From Oasisia sp. SBJ-2009 (Eukaryota; Annelida; Polychaeta; Sabellida; Siboglinidae): a stretch of DNA of 64,000 nucleotides. Positions within the stretch are counted from its first letter, which is position 1, and each line of letters starts with the position of its first letter. Below are positions 11,332-23,564 of the stretch, piece by piece. The stretch covers positions 25,179,687-25,243,686 of the forward strand of contig OZ024858.1 in assembly GCA_964017155.1 (NCBI GenBank), in the 5' to 3' direction. The notes beneath the pieces are model-generated. The model had not been told where the DNA came from, made no database searches, and saw only the letters and a list, made by a program, of their open reading frames with translations. Both the position numbers and the translations under genes were made by a program.

Positions 11332-11373
<42 letters not shown>
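10556..11373 (+). pseudogene. L2/Crack-like LINE, 3' end with reverse transcriptase C-terminus and tail
   Basis: The frame to 11078 reads SRLDYCNSLLYGIP, LQRVQNCAARIITRTKKYDH, LHWLPVHLRPTYKVLLLTY, a short spacer, then LWNNLPSLIRTA and FKTLLKTHLF. This is the diagnostic C-terminal region of L2-type reverse transcriptases, ending at a natural stop. The 3' UTR ends with the typical GGGCGCTATATAAGTATTG followed by (ATT)n. The piece is a 5'-truncated insertion, and both flanks are the same TATGTC microsatellite. The stop and C-terminus are intact, suggesting a moderately recent insertion. Confidence 0.9.
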
Positions 11374-11374
<1 letters not shown>

Positions 11375-11607
11375 TGTCTATGTCTATGTCCATGTCCATG
11401 TCCATGTCCATGTCCATGTCCATGTCTATGTCTCTCTCGCTGTCTCTCTCGCTGTCTCTCTCGCTGTCTCTCTCGCTGTCTCTCTCGCTGTCTCTCTCGC
11501 TGTCTCTCTCGCTGTCTCTCTCGCTGTCTCTCTCGCTGTCTCTCTCGCTGTCTCTCTCGCTGTCTCTCTCACTGTCTCTCTCGCTGTCTCTGTCTGTCTG
11601 TCTGTCG

Positions 11608-11641
<34 letters not shown>

Positions 11642-11648
11642 TTCTTTC

Positions 11649-11679
<31 letters not shown>

Positions 11680-11779
11680 CTCTCTCTGTCTCTCTCTCTG
11701 TCTCTCTCTGTCTCTTTCTGTCTCTTTCTGTCTCTCTCTCTCTCTGTCTCTCAGACTTTTCCTACCACCTGCCTGCCTG

Positions 11780-11858
<79 letters not shown>

Positions 11859-11880
11859 CCAGACAGACAGACAGACAGCC
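11374..11880. repeat. Large compound microsatellite
   Basis: In order: (TATGTC/CATGTC)n, a regular 12-mer TCTCTCGCTGTC array, TCTG and TCTC runs, (CTGC)n and (CAGA)n. Long low-complexity frames in all phases here are not genes. Confidence 0.95.
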
Positions 11881-12780
11881 AGCCACTGACTATGACAACT
11901 ACAGAGATGTCAATGTCATTATACATTGCATGATAGAATGTTGCTATGGTGATAAACTTTCTATATATATTGTTACTCGTCTAATGACAGAATAATGTTC
12001 TAGTGCCAATTAATCTACAAAAGACAATACTATAGGAAACAGATTGTGATCAGCTTGCTAATCTATTCTCTTTTGACCAATCCCAAATGTGACTTTAATA
12101 GTGACCATGATAGTGAAAATGAGCATAGATGATATAGCTCATATATGACAGATCCTAGTGGCATTAATGACCTAGCCATTGTCAGTGCATTGTTTATAAT
12201 TTTGTGGCACATACAATATAACTAATTACAGTGTATTTTAAAATATCATGACGTTTTCAGTATTATAAGTCTGTTCCTTGTTTGTGTCAGCTGAGCAACT
12301 GGCAACGTCAACGGTCAGTTGGCAGCTCTTACCAGCTCTTTATCATCCTGTGTCAGAGCTCTAAAAGCACATTACTTCCGTCATAATTTTGTTTTCCCAT
12401 TTTACCTCCACTTTTTTTTATGACACTAGAAATATTATTGTGAGGAAACTGTTTTTATAAATGTCATAGCATAAGTGATGGATGTATTCAGAAGATTATT
12501 CTCAGTTATTAACAAACACATGCATCTGCTTACACACATGAAGGCATGCAGGCACACACATGTACACAAACACACACAGCACATAGACATGTACACATAC
12601 ATACACACACAAGCACATAAGGCAAGTACATGCACACACATGTAAATTAATACACAAACAAATACACAAGTAAACGTAGACATGATCAGTTGTTTGCATT
12701 ATGGTTTTTTACTTGAATAATTTGCTTGTGGTGATGTAAGATTCAGCTACCTGGTAAATTTCTAACTATGGCTCTTCAGT
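11881..12780. other. Unannotated stretch
   Basis: AT-rich, with a diffuse CA-rich patch at 12530-12680. No recognisable gene. Confidence 0.5.
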
Positions 12781-12789
12781 AGCACCTAC

Positions 12790-13310
12790 CACTGTCTTAG
12801 AGGAGTCTGTGGGTTACAGGCAATGAAGGTGTCAATGTGTTTCAGGCTCTAACAGTGTCACTGTCATGTAGGCTCTATGTGTCAGTGTTACAGGCTCAAA
12901 CAATGTCAGCATGTTGACGCTATAAAAATGTTAGTGTTTTGCAGGCTGTCACAATGCCAGTGTGTTCCAAGCTCTAACAGTGTCAGTGTGTTGCATGCAT
13001 TAACATTTGTCAGTGTGTTGCAAGCTCTCACAATGTCGGTGTGTTGCACACATTAACATTTATAAGTGTGTTGCAGGCTGTCACAATGTCAGTGTGTTGC
13101 AAGCTCAAACAGTGTCAGTGTGTTGCTCGCATAAACATTTGTAAGTGTGTTGCAAGCTCTCACAATGTCAGTGTGTTGCGTGCATTAACATTTGTAAGTG
13201 TGTTGCAGGGTGTCACATTATCAGTGTGTTGCAAGCTCTAACAGTGTCACTGTGTTGCACGCATTAACATTTGTCAGTGTGTTGCAGGCATAAACAGTGT
13301 CAACGTGGGG
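12790..13310 (+). repeat. Degenerate tandem repeat with alternating ~30-bp half units
   Basis: Many copies of GTGTGTTGCAAGCTCTNACA alternate with GTGTTGCACGCATTAACATT. Together they give a higher-order period near 60 bases. The 66-codon frame at 13041-13241 is a by-product of the repeat. Confidence 0.85.
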
Positions 13311-13734
13311 TAGGTTCTAACAGGACGACACCTCTGACCTGTTGCCATGGTGATGTAGTCATCGATGCTGGGCCCACTTCTATCAAGGCTTGCTATGCAA
13401 GGTCTGCTATGCTGACATATTGCCATGGTGATTGACTATGTTTGCACACATTTCCATGGCTGTCACAAAACTGGTATATGTATAATATATTCCTTTTCCT
13501 GATTAGTTATGTTGATTAGTTGCACATCTCTCATGTTGTTAAGTAACGTTGAAGTCTGAATGCAAAATATATATATTGTCCCATTATATTTTTGTGTAAT
13601 GGGCTTCATGCTACAACCATTCTTTGAAATTATTAATTCTTTAACATTTGACAGTCCTAGTACTAGGGAGGTTAGCAGCTCCTAGGTTTTTTCGTTTACT
13701 ATTTTCTCCTTATGACTACAACATGCATGTTGAA

Positions 13735-13870
13735 GGTTTACTCCCTGATTAGGCTATCTTTGTTCTGGTGGGCTGTATATTTTGGTGGGTTATCTTTATT
13801 CTGGTGGGTCATCTGTATTCTGGTGGGCTGTCTATATTCTGGTGGGTTATCTTGATTTTGTTGGGGTGTC
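13735..13870 (+). repeat. ~20-bp degenerate tandem repeat
   Basis: About six copies of a unit like TATTCTGGTGGGTTATCTT. Confidence 0.75.
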
Positions 13871-15350
13871 TTTATTTTGAAGACATGTCTGTATTCTGCT
13901 GAACTGTCGACTGAAATAGATGACTATTTTTGTGACTGATTACAAATTGTTTGTCCACTCTTTGCACAGCAAACTTCAAAACATTTCTTTTATTGAGTTA
14001 TCATGTCAACCCTAGATAATATGACCTGCCACAGGTCATTCATTGCTTACTGCAGTTGATGTGACAAGATGGTAGCAACAATAGTGTACGTTGATAAACT
14101 ATGTCCAGTGTTTTATGCATGTCACATGTGAGCACATTTTCTGTTTATATTTATTGCTATGGACTGAGATCATAAAATTAACAGTTTGATATGTGTTTAT
14201 ATATTAATCGTTAACAACCCAACATCCACGTAAGCTCATACCTAGGTGAACATAAATTTGATGTGAACAAATAAAACTTGTTTTCCATTCAAATATAATA
14301 ATAAAATTCAATGTGTTAACTTAATTATTACATTTTAACTTGCGGTCAACTTAAGTTGTATTCCTTATCTATTGATGCTGGTTATCTGCTTTCAGGGATT
14401 GTCTCTCACTCCGTCTCTCTCCCTTCTTCTCTTTTGAACTTTTGACGTGTATAAAATATGTGTGGTGGCTGCTTCATACAATGGATGTGCACGCATTTCA
14501 CTGTACTTAGAATGCTGTTATAACCTTGTAACACCTAATGTACCTATTACGTACTATTTACCATCTGTGTGCAATGTGTCCCAGCGGTTGTAATATGTGT
14601 GAAAATACAACATTAACGTGTGTTGAACCCATAAAAACGACTCTTTCATAAACATGATATCCTGTTGCTATGTTACATTCATTCCCAAGGCAGTCTAGAT
14701 CCCATAAATAAATGCATATCTGAACAGCTAGAAGAGTTGGCAGGTGTAGTGAAGTTAGAATTATACACAGGTGAGTTACATATAAAGGTGGGGGGGATTT
14801 AAGAATGCATGATCATGGTTTCATTTATATGGATAGTTGTTATTTATATGTAACATAGCTAGAGTAACTAAGAAATTAGATCAACAGTAACATATTACCA
14901 TGTAGTTTTATATTTTTTCTCTAAACTCCGCTGTGAATATTGATTGCTATTTACACAAATATTTCCATTCCCTTGGAAGAAAGATTGAAATTGAATGGAA
15001 CATAATTGTCAAAACATTTCATAAATGGTAAGTTAAGTACTTCATAGATACAAAAAAAGATTAATTAATGCATACAACAGTGCCACACTGTTATAAAGCC
15101 TTAGTAGCACAAAGCAGTGTACATACACACTGAGAAAACGATACATACTATCAGTTTTGAGCATATGCACGGGTTCACTAATTTGTCAGCAGATGGTTTA
15201 AGCCAAGTTAATACAATCCATATTCTTAATTAATTAAATCTGTGCAATCACTGTCACGTTCACAACATCTTTCACTTTAGATGTGTCCACCATCTATTTC
15301 TTTTCAGGTACATTCTTCAACTCTTTCTTTTCACCAACATTCATTCCCTA
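13871..15350. other. Unannotated AT-rich stretch
   Basis: No recognisable coding region, RNA or repeat family member. Confidence 0.5.
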
Positions 15351-15354
15351 CCGG

Positions 15355-15665
15355 TATCTATCTCTCTACCTCATTATCTGGCTCTCTCACTCTTCATCTC
15401 TCTCCCTCTCTCTCTTCAGCCACGTTCACTGTCACTATTTAGACATATACACTATCCTGTCTTTCTTTCGATCTCTCATTCTCTCTCTCTCTCTTTTTGT
15501 ATGTCTCTTTCTCTGTCTCTCTCTCGCTGTCTGTCTGTCTGTCTGTTTCTCACTCTCATCAGCCACTCTCACCCACTTTACTCTCTTCTGTTGTGGACAC
15601 CACCTCTCTCTGTCTCTCTCTCTCTCTCTCTATCTCTCTCTGTCTGTCTCTCTCTCTCTCTCCCC
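15355..15665. repeat. CT-rich simple sequence
   Basis: Interrupted (TC)n and (TCTG)n tracts. Leucine/serine-rich frames here are low-complexity artefacts. Confidence 0.85.
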
Positions 15666-17040
15666 CCAGCCAATCATGATATGTCGGATTGAAATCTCCA
15701 TTTTTCTTATAGCAGCAGTCTGAAACATGACGTTTCTTCAGCACATGGTCCACCACTGGGATATGGGCTTTACTTACATCCTTGACTTCTTGTAACTACC
15801 ATACTTTGATATGGCTACTGCAGTCCTCAACAAATTCTACGCTAACCTTTACAAGAGTTATGATTGTTGTGTAACTTGATAACCTGGCAGAACTCTGACG
15901 CTGGCCATATGATGCTGCCAGCGAGAAACATGTTATCTGCCTTCTTCTACAGCCCACATGTAGGTCTTACGTTGTACTTGTGTGAGTTGGATATTAATCG
16001 CTCTTTGTTTGGCAGTCAAGATACACAACATTTACAAAGAAACAATTGATATTCCTGCTTATGTATACAAGTAGTTCATTGCATTTCTAAAATACCACAA
16101 AACCAGCTAAACTTATTAAATGGAATCAATATGTGTGCACACAACATGTAGTGTTTGCATAAGGAACACCAGCAGGGTATGAACCTGCCACACACAACAC
16201 TGAACCGACATTACCCTAAACTATGCAAGTGACCAAAATGATTTAGAGAAACACTTGACAGGGCTTTAGTGTTAAAACAGTATTTTTATGTTTGCATTGT
16301 TCTAAGTATTTTTTAAATATTGTTTTGAAATAATGGTCAAATAAAAACAAATTCTTCTTCTTTTATAATGAAAATATGTAGGTATGAGATATCTTCGATA
16401 TTTTCGTTATGTGTCATAGTGTTAGTTGTTTTACTGAATAATGCAGGTACTTTGTCACGTGTTGTGTACCCGTATGAAAGTAAATAAATATTAATTTAAC
16501 ATTAATGAATATCTCATTGAAAAGATTATAACCAAAGGTTATACTAGATAACATATACATGTATAAATAAACGTAACCAAATTTAACAAGTATCTTAACA
16601 TTGAATGATCACAATTATTTATTCATACATTGAATGTATTATTATTAATATATTATAGTTCGATTTATTTATTTAGTGATGATTAAAGATGTAGTAGTAT
16701 ATGTAAATAGTAACAATTATTGTATCTTAGCTATTTACTATTTACGTACGTGCAACAAATTAACTAAAGCTTGTCGTGAAGTTGAGATGTTGTGTACGAT
16801 TAAAACAAAACAAAATGTGTTTTAGAGTTAAACATTAAAAGCCTTGAATTAAATTAAATTAATATTTTTCTTAATACCTAAAAAATAACAGTCAATGTCA
16901 CACATTTACTGTTTTAAAGAAAAACTATGAAAAAGAAAAAAGAGGGAATGAGGAAGTGGGAGACACTGTGTATATAGCCTGTAGTACAATCTAATGTAAC
17001 TAGTTCGGCCAGAGATACCTCATCGGTTGCTCCTCATAAC
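15666..17040. other. Unannotated, strongly AT-rich stretch
   Basis: No gene or known repeat recognised. Confidence 0.5.
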
Positions 17041-17480
17041 GTTCCCTGGTTGGTCACAATCCTTACTCCCTCACAACTGACCGACTTCCGCCGGAAGTGT
17101 TCCTATGGGAGGGAAATTACCTGGCCCAAACCCCGATTCGCCAGATCGGTTGTGACCTCCATAGGATGAGCGTCACTGGTAACCCCTTCCGCCACGTGCG
17201 GTCGGAACACTCAGTTGCAATGGCGGTAGCCATTTTGTTTGCTTATAAACCCATGTCGAGCCTTAGCTGGTGAAATTGTGGTGTCAACTTGTAAGACACG
17301 TAAGATGATACATCTGACATTATTTATGTTGCAGCATTACTTTATAACTTGGCTTATATGGCGTACTATATCATATGATACATCAAACATGTTAACATGC
17401 ATAAACATAATTATTAATGTTGACTTATGCAGATTCATGGTTCTGTAGCGGAAGTTGGGCAACAATATGGCGCACACATT
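17041..17480 (+). promoter_or_regulatory. Candidate TATA-less promoter with ETS, E-box and YY1-like sites
   Basis: A GC-richer island in AT-rich surroundings holds a palindromic ETS pair CTTCCGCCGGAAGTG (17085-17099), a CACGTG E-box (17193-17198), GCAATGGCGG and GCCATTTTG YY1-like sites (17217-17237), and a further GCGGAAGTT plus ATATGGCGC at 17448-17473. Such clusters typify broad metazoan housekeeping promoters. No exon with a recognisable product follows, and the 69-codon frame at 17239 is unsupported. Direction and target are unknown. Confidence 0.35.
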
Positions 17481-18895
17481 GCCGACGTTTGCTCCTTCAT
17501 AAAATTTAATAAGGCATTATATTTAAACGCAGATACATAATACAGTACATCCTACAGTGAATAATATAACTCGCATTGGTATATGAGAATTCATAACTTA
17601 AGATAATAAACCGAGGTGGATTAAAACCTATTAGTTATTTTATATAATTAATAAATAAAATGCTTACCTACGATTTATATCGACGCAAATCAGCAAGTGC
17701 ATCTATTCATTACATATTAAATATGTTCCCAAGTAATGCTTTGATTAACGAGAAATGGGTTATCTGCGTAATTATATTCACAGTAGAGTGACGCTAACAT
17801 TTATGCATAATGATAAAAAATTAGTCTTAAGTATGCGTGCTGGTTTGACTATGCAAGTTAGAAATATAGAATGTCGACACTGTACCACATGGCAATATAT
17901 GTGATGTTCTACCCACAGTTGCATATTGCCGTTCTAAATACAATAACAACATTACACACATAGTCTACCTACCTTAAAGCAATTGTCTGTAGCAGTAGTC
18001 GTTCTCTTTTTTGGCGTCTGGTTGTATATCCCAATGTTTGACGACTCCCAAACTGCAACATGTGCAGCTCATTCGAGAACAACTGTCAAAGCGTCAAATG
18101 TGTATCGTTTGCTGAATACCATATAATACGCTGCACCCGACCCAACACGAACCATCCATAAACACGTCAAAGTTGGTCTTGTACTGAAAACCAGAAGAAC
18201 TGCATTTCGAATACAACTGCACTTCGACGAATCCATGCTTTCGATCGAACTCTTAAGTCATTTGTTTGTAGCAACTCTCAGGTGCAACGCGACACAGGTT
18301 ACTAATCATACGTTGTCAATGTGTGCGTTCTTGCGCCGGACCAAGAACATACCATTGTCGGAGGCCGCACGTCAGGCTAAGAATGTCCACGGCAGTGAAG
18401 CTTTGCATTGTCTGTGCTAATTGACAATGAAACATGTCAGGTATTACCGACGGACAAAACCTGGTTGCCTTGCACAAGTAGTTTCATTCTTCTTGTCGAA
18501 TGTGCAAATACCCATGACCGTACTGAATTGCGGCTTAATTAGAACGATGAGAGGTGTGAAAAGGATTGGTGGATGAAAACATGGAGGAAGAGGGGTGTAG
18601 AGGGAAAGTGATAAGGGAAATAGTAGAGATTAAAGAAAATGAGGGGAGGGAGAGGCAGAGGAGGAGGAAGAGGGACAGGGACAGGCAGAGGCAGATGAGC
18701 GGCCAGGCAGGGAGGAAGGGAGAGAGAAAGTGTTTAGTATGTTTAAAGGAAGGGAGGTAAATTAGCATGGAGACAAACAAAGAGCGACAAACAACCAACT
18801 TGTTCACTCTGACACATTGCGCATCAGAACGATAAGGGATTGCAACGCCACTCATTTATTATTATATATTTCTTTCATCTATTTGCTAAAATGCA
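17481..18895. other. Unannotated stretch with purine-rich patch
   Basis: 18560-18760 is strongly purine-rich (GAGGAAGAGG-like). Otherwise nothing was recognised. Confidence 0.45.
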
Positions 18896-19200
18896 AAAGG
18901 AACGGTTTAAATAATTATCACAATGATATTATGTGTGTGTTTGTGTGTGTGTGTGTGTGCGTGCATGCGTGTGTGTGTGTGTTGAAACATATCCATTTCC
19001 ACCAATACTGTGATGTGTAATTCATAACTGTTGTGGTTGAAAATAAATTTAAATAACAATCACAGTGGTATTCTATGTGTGTGTGTGCGTGCGTTCGTGC
19101 GTGTGTGCTAGCGTGTATGAGTGTGTATGTTGAAACATATCCCTTTCCACCAATACTGTGATGTGTAATTCATAACTGTTGTGGTTGAAAATAAATAAAT
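18896..19200 (+). repeat. ~155-bp tandem duplication carrying a GT microsatellite
   Basis: Two copies share TTGAAACATATCC, TTTCCACCAATACTGTGATG and CATAACTGTTGTGGTTGAAA. Each is preceded by a (GT)n tract of different length. Confidence 0.9.
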
Positions 19201-19880
19201 TACATCTCCCCAAGGGACATGCTTCGCAATAAATGGTTTACAGTGGTGGGAGGTATTGCAAGCTTTATGAAACTTGTCACAGCCTGAGCCATTCTTACTG
19301 TTTATCGTGTTGGCCTAGTCGGAAAGATATACAGGAGCCATTCTACAGTAAAGTGTATTTTTCAGCCAAAAAAGTTTCCAAATTTATTTTTGCTTAATTT
19401 ATCCAAAACATTGTTATTAAGATAGACCAAGGTGTCGACCTCAATGGCCAACAGTCAGCAGCGATCGATATTAACACACTTAGCCGATGTGTTCATTTAA
19501 AAACACTTACCATCGCCGCATGTCTTAACCATAACAAAACTGGACATGTTAATGATATGCCAATAATGTCATACTTTAAAGTGGCATGCTTAAAGTAATG
19601 CTATTTTTCGATTACATTGATATCAACATTCGAACATTAGATGAAAAATGTGGTAGTATAACGTATTTTTTTGTAATTATACTGACACAGAGTATCAGGA
19701 TATGATTTGTCCCATAACCTGGTTATTTGGTTTCATATAGTTATGCAGAATACTCGGGAAATACCTCTGATCAAAAGCTAGATACCTGAAATGATTACTT
19801 AGGACAGTTACACATCAGAAAAATATTAAATGTTTGTACTGTATTGTATTACTATAAAAAAGTAATAATGTCTAACTTGT
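19201..19880. other. Unannotated stretch left of structured element A
   Basis: No gene recognised. Confidence 0.4.
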
Positions 19881-20161
19881 GTTATGGCTAAGACAAAGCG
19901 TTATGGCTAAGACATTATTGTTATGGCTAAGACATGTATTCGTATATATACGCCTAATTTGACGACAAATGTTGGTTTTACATAATTGCATAATAATACT
20001 GTGTATGTGCGGGTGTGTGTATGTGTGTGCGCGCGCGTGCGCGCATGCATGTGTTTATTATAGAACTTGCTATTTTCTTTCAATATCATATAAACAGTGA
20101 TTATGAATGCAGAACAGACATGTTATTATTCGAAGATAACTTTATTAAAAGCCACATATCC

Positions 20162-20260
20162 AGGGGTAGAAATAACTCAACAATTTAGGTAGCCATCCGG
20201 GCTACTAGCTTGACATTTCTGGTAGCCCACACCCATATCTGGTAGCCCAAAATGTCTAAA
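20162..20260. repeat. GGTAGCCC-rich short repeat
   Basis: GGTAGCC, GGGCTAC, GGTAGCCC and GGTAGCCC occur within 80 bases, in both orientations. This resembles a fragment of a dispersed element of unknown class. Confidence 0.3.
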
Positions 20261-20946
20261 TAAATTACTCAGTATATAACTCACTAACTAAAATTGTGGG
20301 CAAGGTGGTGTTTTTGTTGAAGCGTTGTCGCTCTCTTGTGGGGGCCTCTGTTGCATTACTTTTGTTTTAGTAAATATCAGTTTAGCACTTGGTTTGTGGC
20401 ATTATGGATGAATAAAAACGGATCAGAAATGCAATTTCTTGTCAGTTCATATCAACTATTCTAAAACGAAACACTTGTGTTGCTTTGTAATAACTATTTT
20501 AATGTATAAAAGTTCTACTATATTTAGTAGAACAACGCAGATATTTTGCTATGTATATTTAACATGTATTTACAAATATTGTGTTGATGAAAGGCATCTG
20601 TATTTGTTAAGTTTCCCACTAAAATAATGTGGCATACGGCCATATCCAAATTGCGTAATAATAACATTAACTTGTATAACACCCTGTATATAAAAAAAAT
20701 ATTGTTCAAAGGTAGTTCCCTTTTTTTACATTTGAATACAACATCGATAAAGTTATTATTGTAAAACATAAAATCAATATAATTTAGCAGTGCTTGTACT
20801 CAGTTATATGTGCACATTTTACCCATATCATAAAACAATTTTGAATGATTCAATTAATCAATTTAATATCCTCAAATGTGTTGTCTAAATTGCACATGTA
20901 TTATTGATTATTGTTTATTATAATATAGATACTAGGCTTACATACT

Positions 20947-21180
20947 TTAACATGTTTTAACATCTATTAATTTGCATTTCCTCCGATATGTTCGTTGAGC
21001 CAACTTCCATTTCCGTTTATGATTCCTTTTATCTCTTTCCGACATTGTCTGCGTCTGCAGAGCTTTCACTTCCTTTCGCTTATTTCTCCGATCCTTTTCC
21101 TTAGCCAAATACGCGGCATGCTTTGTTGGTGACGCTAGTACTTTCTCCATATGCTTTCTTTGTCTTTCATTGTTGCTCAT
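20947..21180 (-). CDS. Small, highly basic protein or N-terminal exon of an uncharacterised repetitive family
   Basis: 77 codons from ATG, rich in Lys, Arg and Glu: [14 protein letters not shown], then [32 protein letters not shown] and [10 protein letters not shown]. The pattern (ERQR..., YLxKxxxRxxxR, LSExxKRxxRKxW, YRxK) resembles the charged N-terminus of a multi-copy uncharacterised family I recall from fish and marine invertebrates. The sequence predicts charged helices, compatible with nucleic-acid binding. The rest of such proteins is not found downstream, so this is either a truncated relic or an exon. It lies centrally in structured element A and may be its gene. No enzymatic domain is visible. 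Confidence 0.45.
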   Translation of the reverse strand: MSNNERQRKHMEKVLASPTKHAAYLAKEKDRRNKRKEVKALQTQTMSERDKRNHKRKWKLAQRTYRRKCKLIDVKTC

Positions 21181-21304
21181 TGCCTTTTTCTTTCGTGCAA
21201 TCTTCTTTCAGCCATCTGTACATACGCCATGCTTCATTACGTGAATGCCATATATGTTAGTGTATTTTATTATGTTTATCTTCACTATAGTATAGTAGTC
21301 AAGT

Positions 21305-21470
21305 GGTATGTATATATGTATATATATATATATACATATATATATACACATATATATATATATATATATATACATGGTGTATATACACATATATATATAA
21401 TTTATATATATATATATAAATTAGATATATATATATATATTTATATATATATATATATATTATATGATAT
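21305..21470. repeat. (TA)n-rich tract with cruciform potential
   Basis: About 165 bases of TATATA/CATATA sequence, largely self-complementary. It lies inside structured element A. Confidence 0.85.
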
Positions 21471-22439
21471 CAGATACCGTGTGTGTATGCGTGCGTGCGT
21501 ACATACGTGTATGCGTGCGTACGTGCATGCGTGCGCGCACACACGAACGTGGTAATGTGCATCTATGACTATGTACTATACTCTATACATATAATTGTTG
21601 TACTAAGCTACATAATTTACACTGTAATTCTTTGTATTTTAGTATGTTGTCTTAGCCATAACGAAGTTGTCTTAGCCATAACATATTGTTTTGTTATGGC
21701 TAAGACGTTATGGCTCAGACAATATTTTTACAAATTGACCTCTGGAATGCATAACTCGCTTGAAGTATGTTTCAGCGACATACCATGTTGGTATGTAAAC
21801 AATTCCACATAACTTGTATATTCTATATGTTATGCTAATAAAAAGTTACATAACATTTAGCACGTTATGGCTCAGACAGGTAGAAAACCTACGCAGCGAA
21901 TTTCAGTCAAACAAGCAATATTTTGAGAAGGTATATCACAAACGTTGCCACCAAACATGTGTTTTTTACAAAAGAGAGTAAAATAGGTTACTGCTGCAAC
22001 AGTTATGGTTTGTACCAGTTTCAACAATTTCGAGCATTGGCACTGTTCTTGAAACGTTATGGCTAAGACACAATATCCATGGGACAAACTGTCAAACTCA
22101 ATATCTTTTTTAATATTGACATTTCCTTAAACATATCCGGTAAAATATGATTGCTAAATAAATGCAATTAGTCTGCATTAGCATCAGAAGTAAGCTGCTG
22201 TTTAGCAAACACGCAATATTAATGGTTAAAGTACAAATATATTAGATGGGACACGTTATGGTCAAGACATTCCAGCATGTCAAATTGAAAAAAAACTATC
22301 AAATGACTGAATATCTGTTATTGTAGTGACTTAGCATATTGGGGGGGATTATAGCAAACATACAACAGCATTCGTTTTTTTGTGTTAAGCGGTTCTTGAA
22401 AATTAAAAGCTTGGGACAAGAAAATACAACTTACTGTAG

Positions 22440-23450
22440 AATGGCTCACAGGCATTGATGAAGTGTAAGTAGAGATGCTGGCGGTGGCTGAGCGAGTTGG
22501 AATATGATCGACAAAACCAATTGCTGAACACCTGCAAGAGAGAGGGGAAGTTCACAGAGGAATGCATACTGGGGCTGATAGTCTGAATACAGACAAAAAC
22601 GGAGATATGCATGGCCCAGGAAAAATAGAGGCACTACGTTGCTAAGGCATGTGTTGACGTTTCTGGAAAGAATCGTGGATGGCAGAATAAGAGCAGTAGT
22701 GTAAGGGGAATCGTTGAAGAACAGCTGGAGATTAGAAAAGGAAGAAGAACAACGGATGGGATGTTTGCCCGGAGGTAGGTAGTAGAGAAGAAACTGGAAG
22801 GACAGGAGGATATTGCAATTGGATACATAGACCCGGAGAAGGCCCATGCTACAATCTCAAGTGAAATGATAATGGGAACACTTATGTGTATGGGGGTCCC
22901 AGGGGAGGTCAGAGTGGTGGAGGGGGCACGAAGAGCAGGGAGCTGTGTGGACCGGGAGTGTCAGGAGAGTCCAAAGTAAATGTTGGTCTGACACAGGGCA
23001 GCGCCTTGAGCCCATTGTTGTTTATCGCGGTGGTGGAAATGATAAGCAGAAAGATTTGTATAAAACTCGTACTCCAAAAACTATCGTACGCAGGTGGCCT
23101 GGCAGTGGTAGAGGATGGGGAAGCAAATCTCCAATAACAGTTGCTAGAGTGGAAAGATATTTTCAGCAGACATGGATTGAGAGTACGCTTGGTTAAGAAG
23201 GGAGTAAGCCTTCCTACCCGGATATAACGCTATCCGCCGGATAACGACACGTGATTCTGTATTATTTTACTATCGGCGGTTACGTCATTTACCTCTGGGT
23301 AGTTTATCTGCTGGACATGAATACGGCTCCTGGATGGGAAGAAGGTTAAGCAGAGACAGTTTTGCCTACCTGGGTGTAGCGATATGTGGGGTTAACAGTT
23401 CGCCAATCTCAAAAATAGAAAACCTATAGGGTGTGGCTTAGACGTTGGCG
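22440..23450 (+). pseudogene. LINE reverse transcriptase relic with destroyed catalytic motif
   Basis: Pieces in shifting frames follow the order of an RTE-like polymerase: RKGRRTTDGMFARR and VEKKLEGQED (fingers), IGYIDPEKAHATI (motif A region, usual DLEKAYD altered), GLTQGSALSPLLFIAVVEM (motif B), then LSYAGGLAVVEDGE, where motif C should read YADD. Further on come RLLDGKKVKQRQFAYLGVAI and downstream thumb sequence, after a ~100-base insertion around 23205-23310. Both catalytic aspartates are Gly codons (23093-23098). Stops and at least two frameshifts confirm decay. Confidence 0.85.
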
Positions 23451-23564
23451 TGGATGTTCAGTTAACTAAAGGTAAAGGTAACTTCTTGTATAGCGCAGTA
23501 TCAATTCCTCAAATAAAGTGTCAACTTATAAAGTATCACCCTGCAATCTGTGTTGTGCGGCTCC

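Larger units (their letters stand above)
19881..22268 (-). mobile_element. Structured element A: ten 14-bp sites with fixed geometry (proposed novel DNA element)
   Basis: Sites matching GTTATGGCTAAGAC (some with TCAGAC or GTCAAGAC) lie at 19881, 19900, 19920, 21693, 21707, 21864, 22056 and 22255. The reverse complement lies at 21649 and 21669. Read from right to left, five sites in one orientation are followed by two inverted ones, then about 1.7 kb without sites, then three sites at 19-20-bp steps. The same layout recurs with another 14-mer at 60547-63732. A basic 77-codon frame lies inside on the minus strand. I infer subterminal binding sites of a DNA transposon or a mobile regulatory cassette. 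True ends and target duplications are not identified. Confidence 0.6.

Noticed and set aside
11275..11995. Long Ser/Leu, Arg/Cys and Gln/Arg-rich frames on both strands
   Set aside because: Low-complexity translation of the compound microsatellite in several phases at once.
13041..13241. Cysteine-rich 66-codon protein
   Set aside because: Periodic translation of the degenerate ~30-bp repeat, with no start context or homology.
20524..20769. 81-codon minus frame downstream of the basic frame in element A
   Set aside because: Hydrophobic, AT-driven composition with no motif continuing the upstream family.
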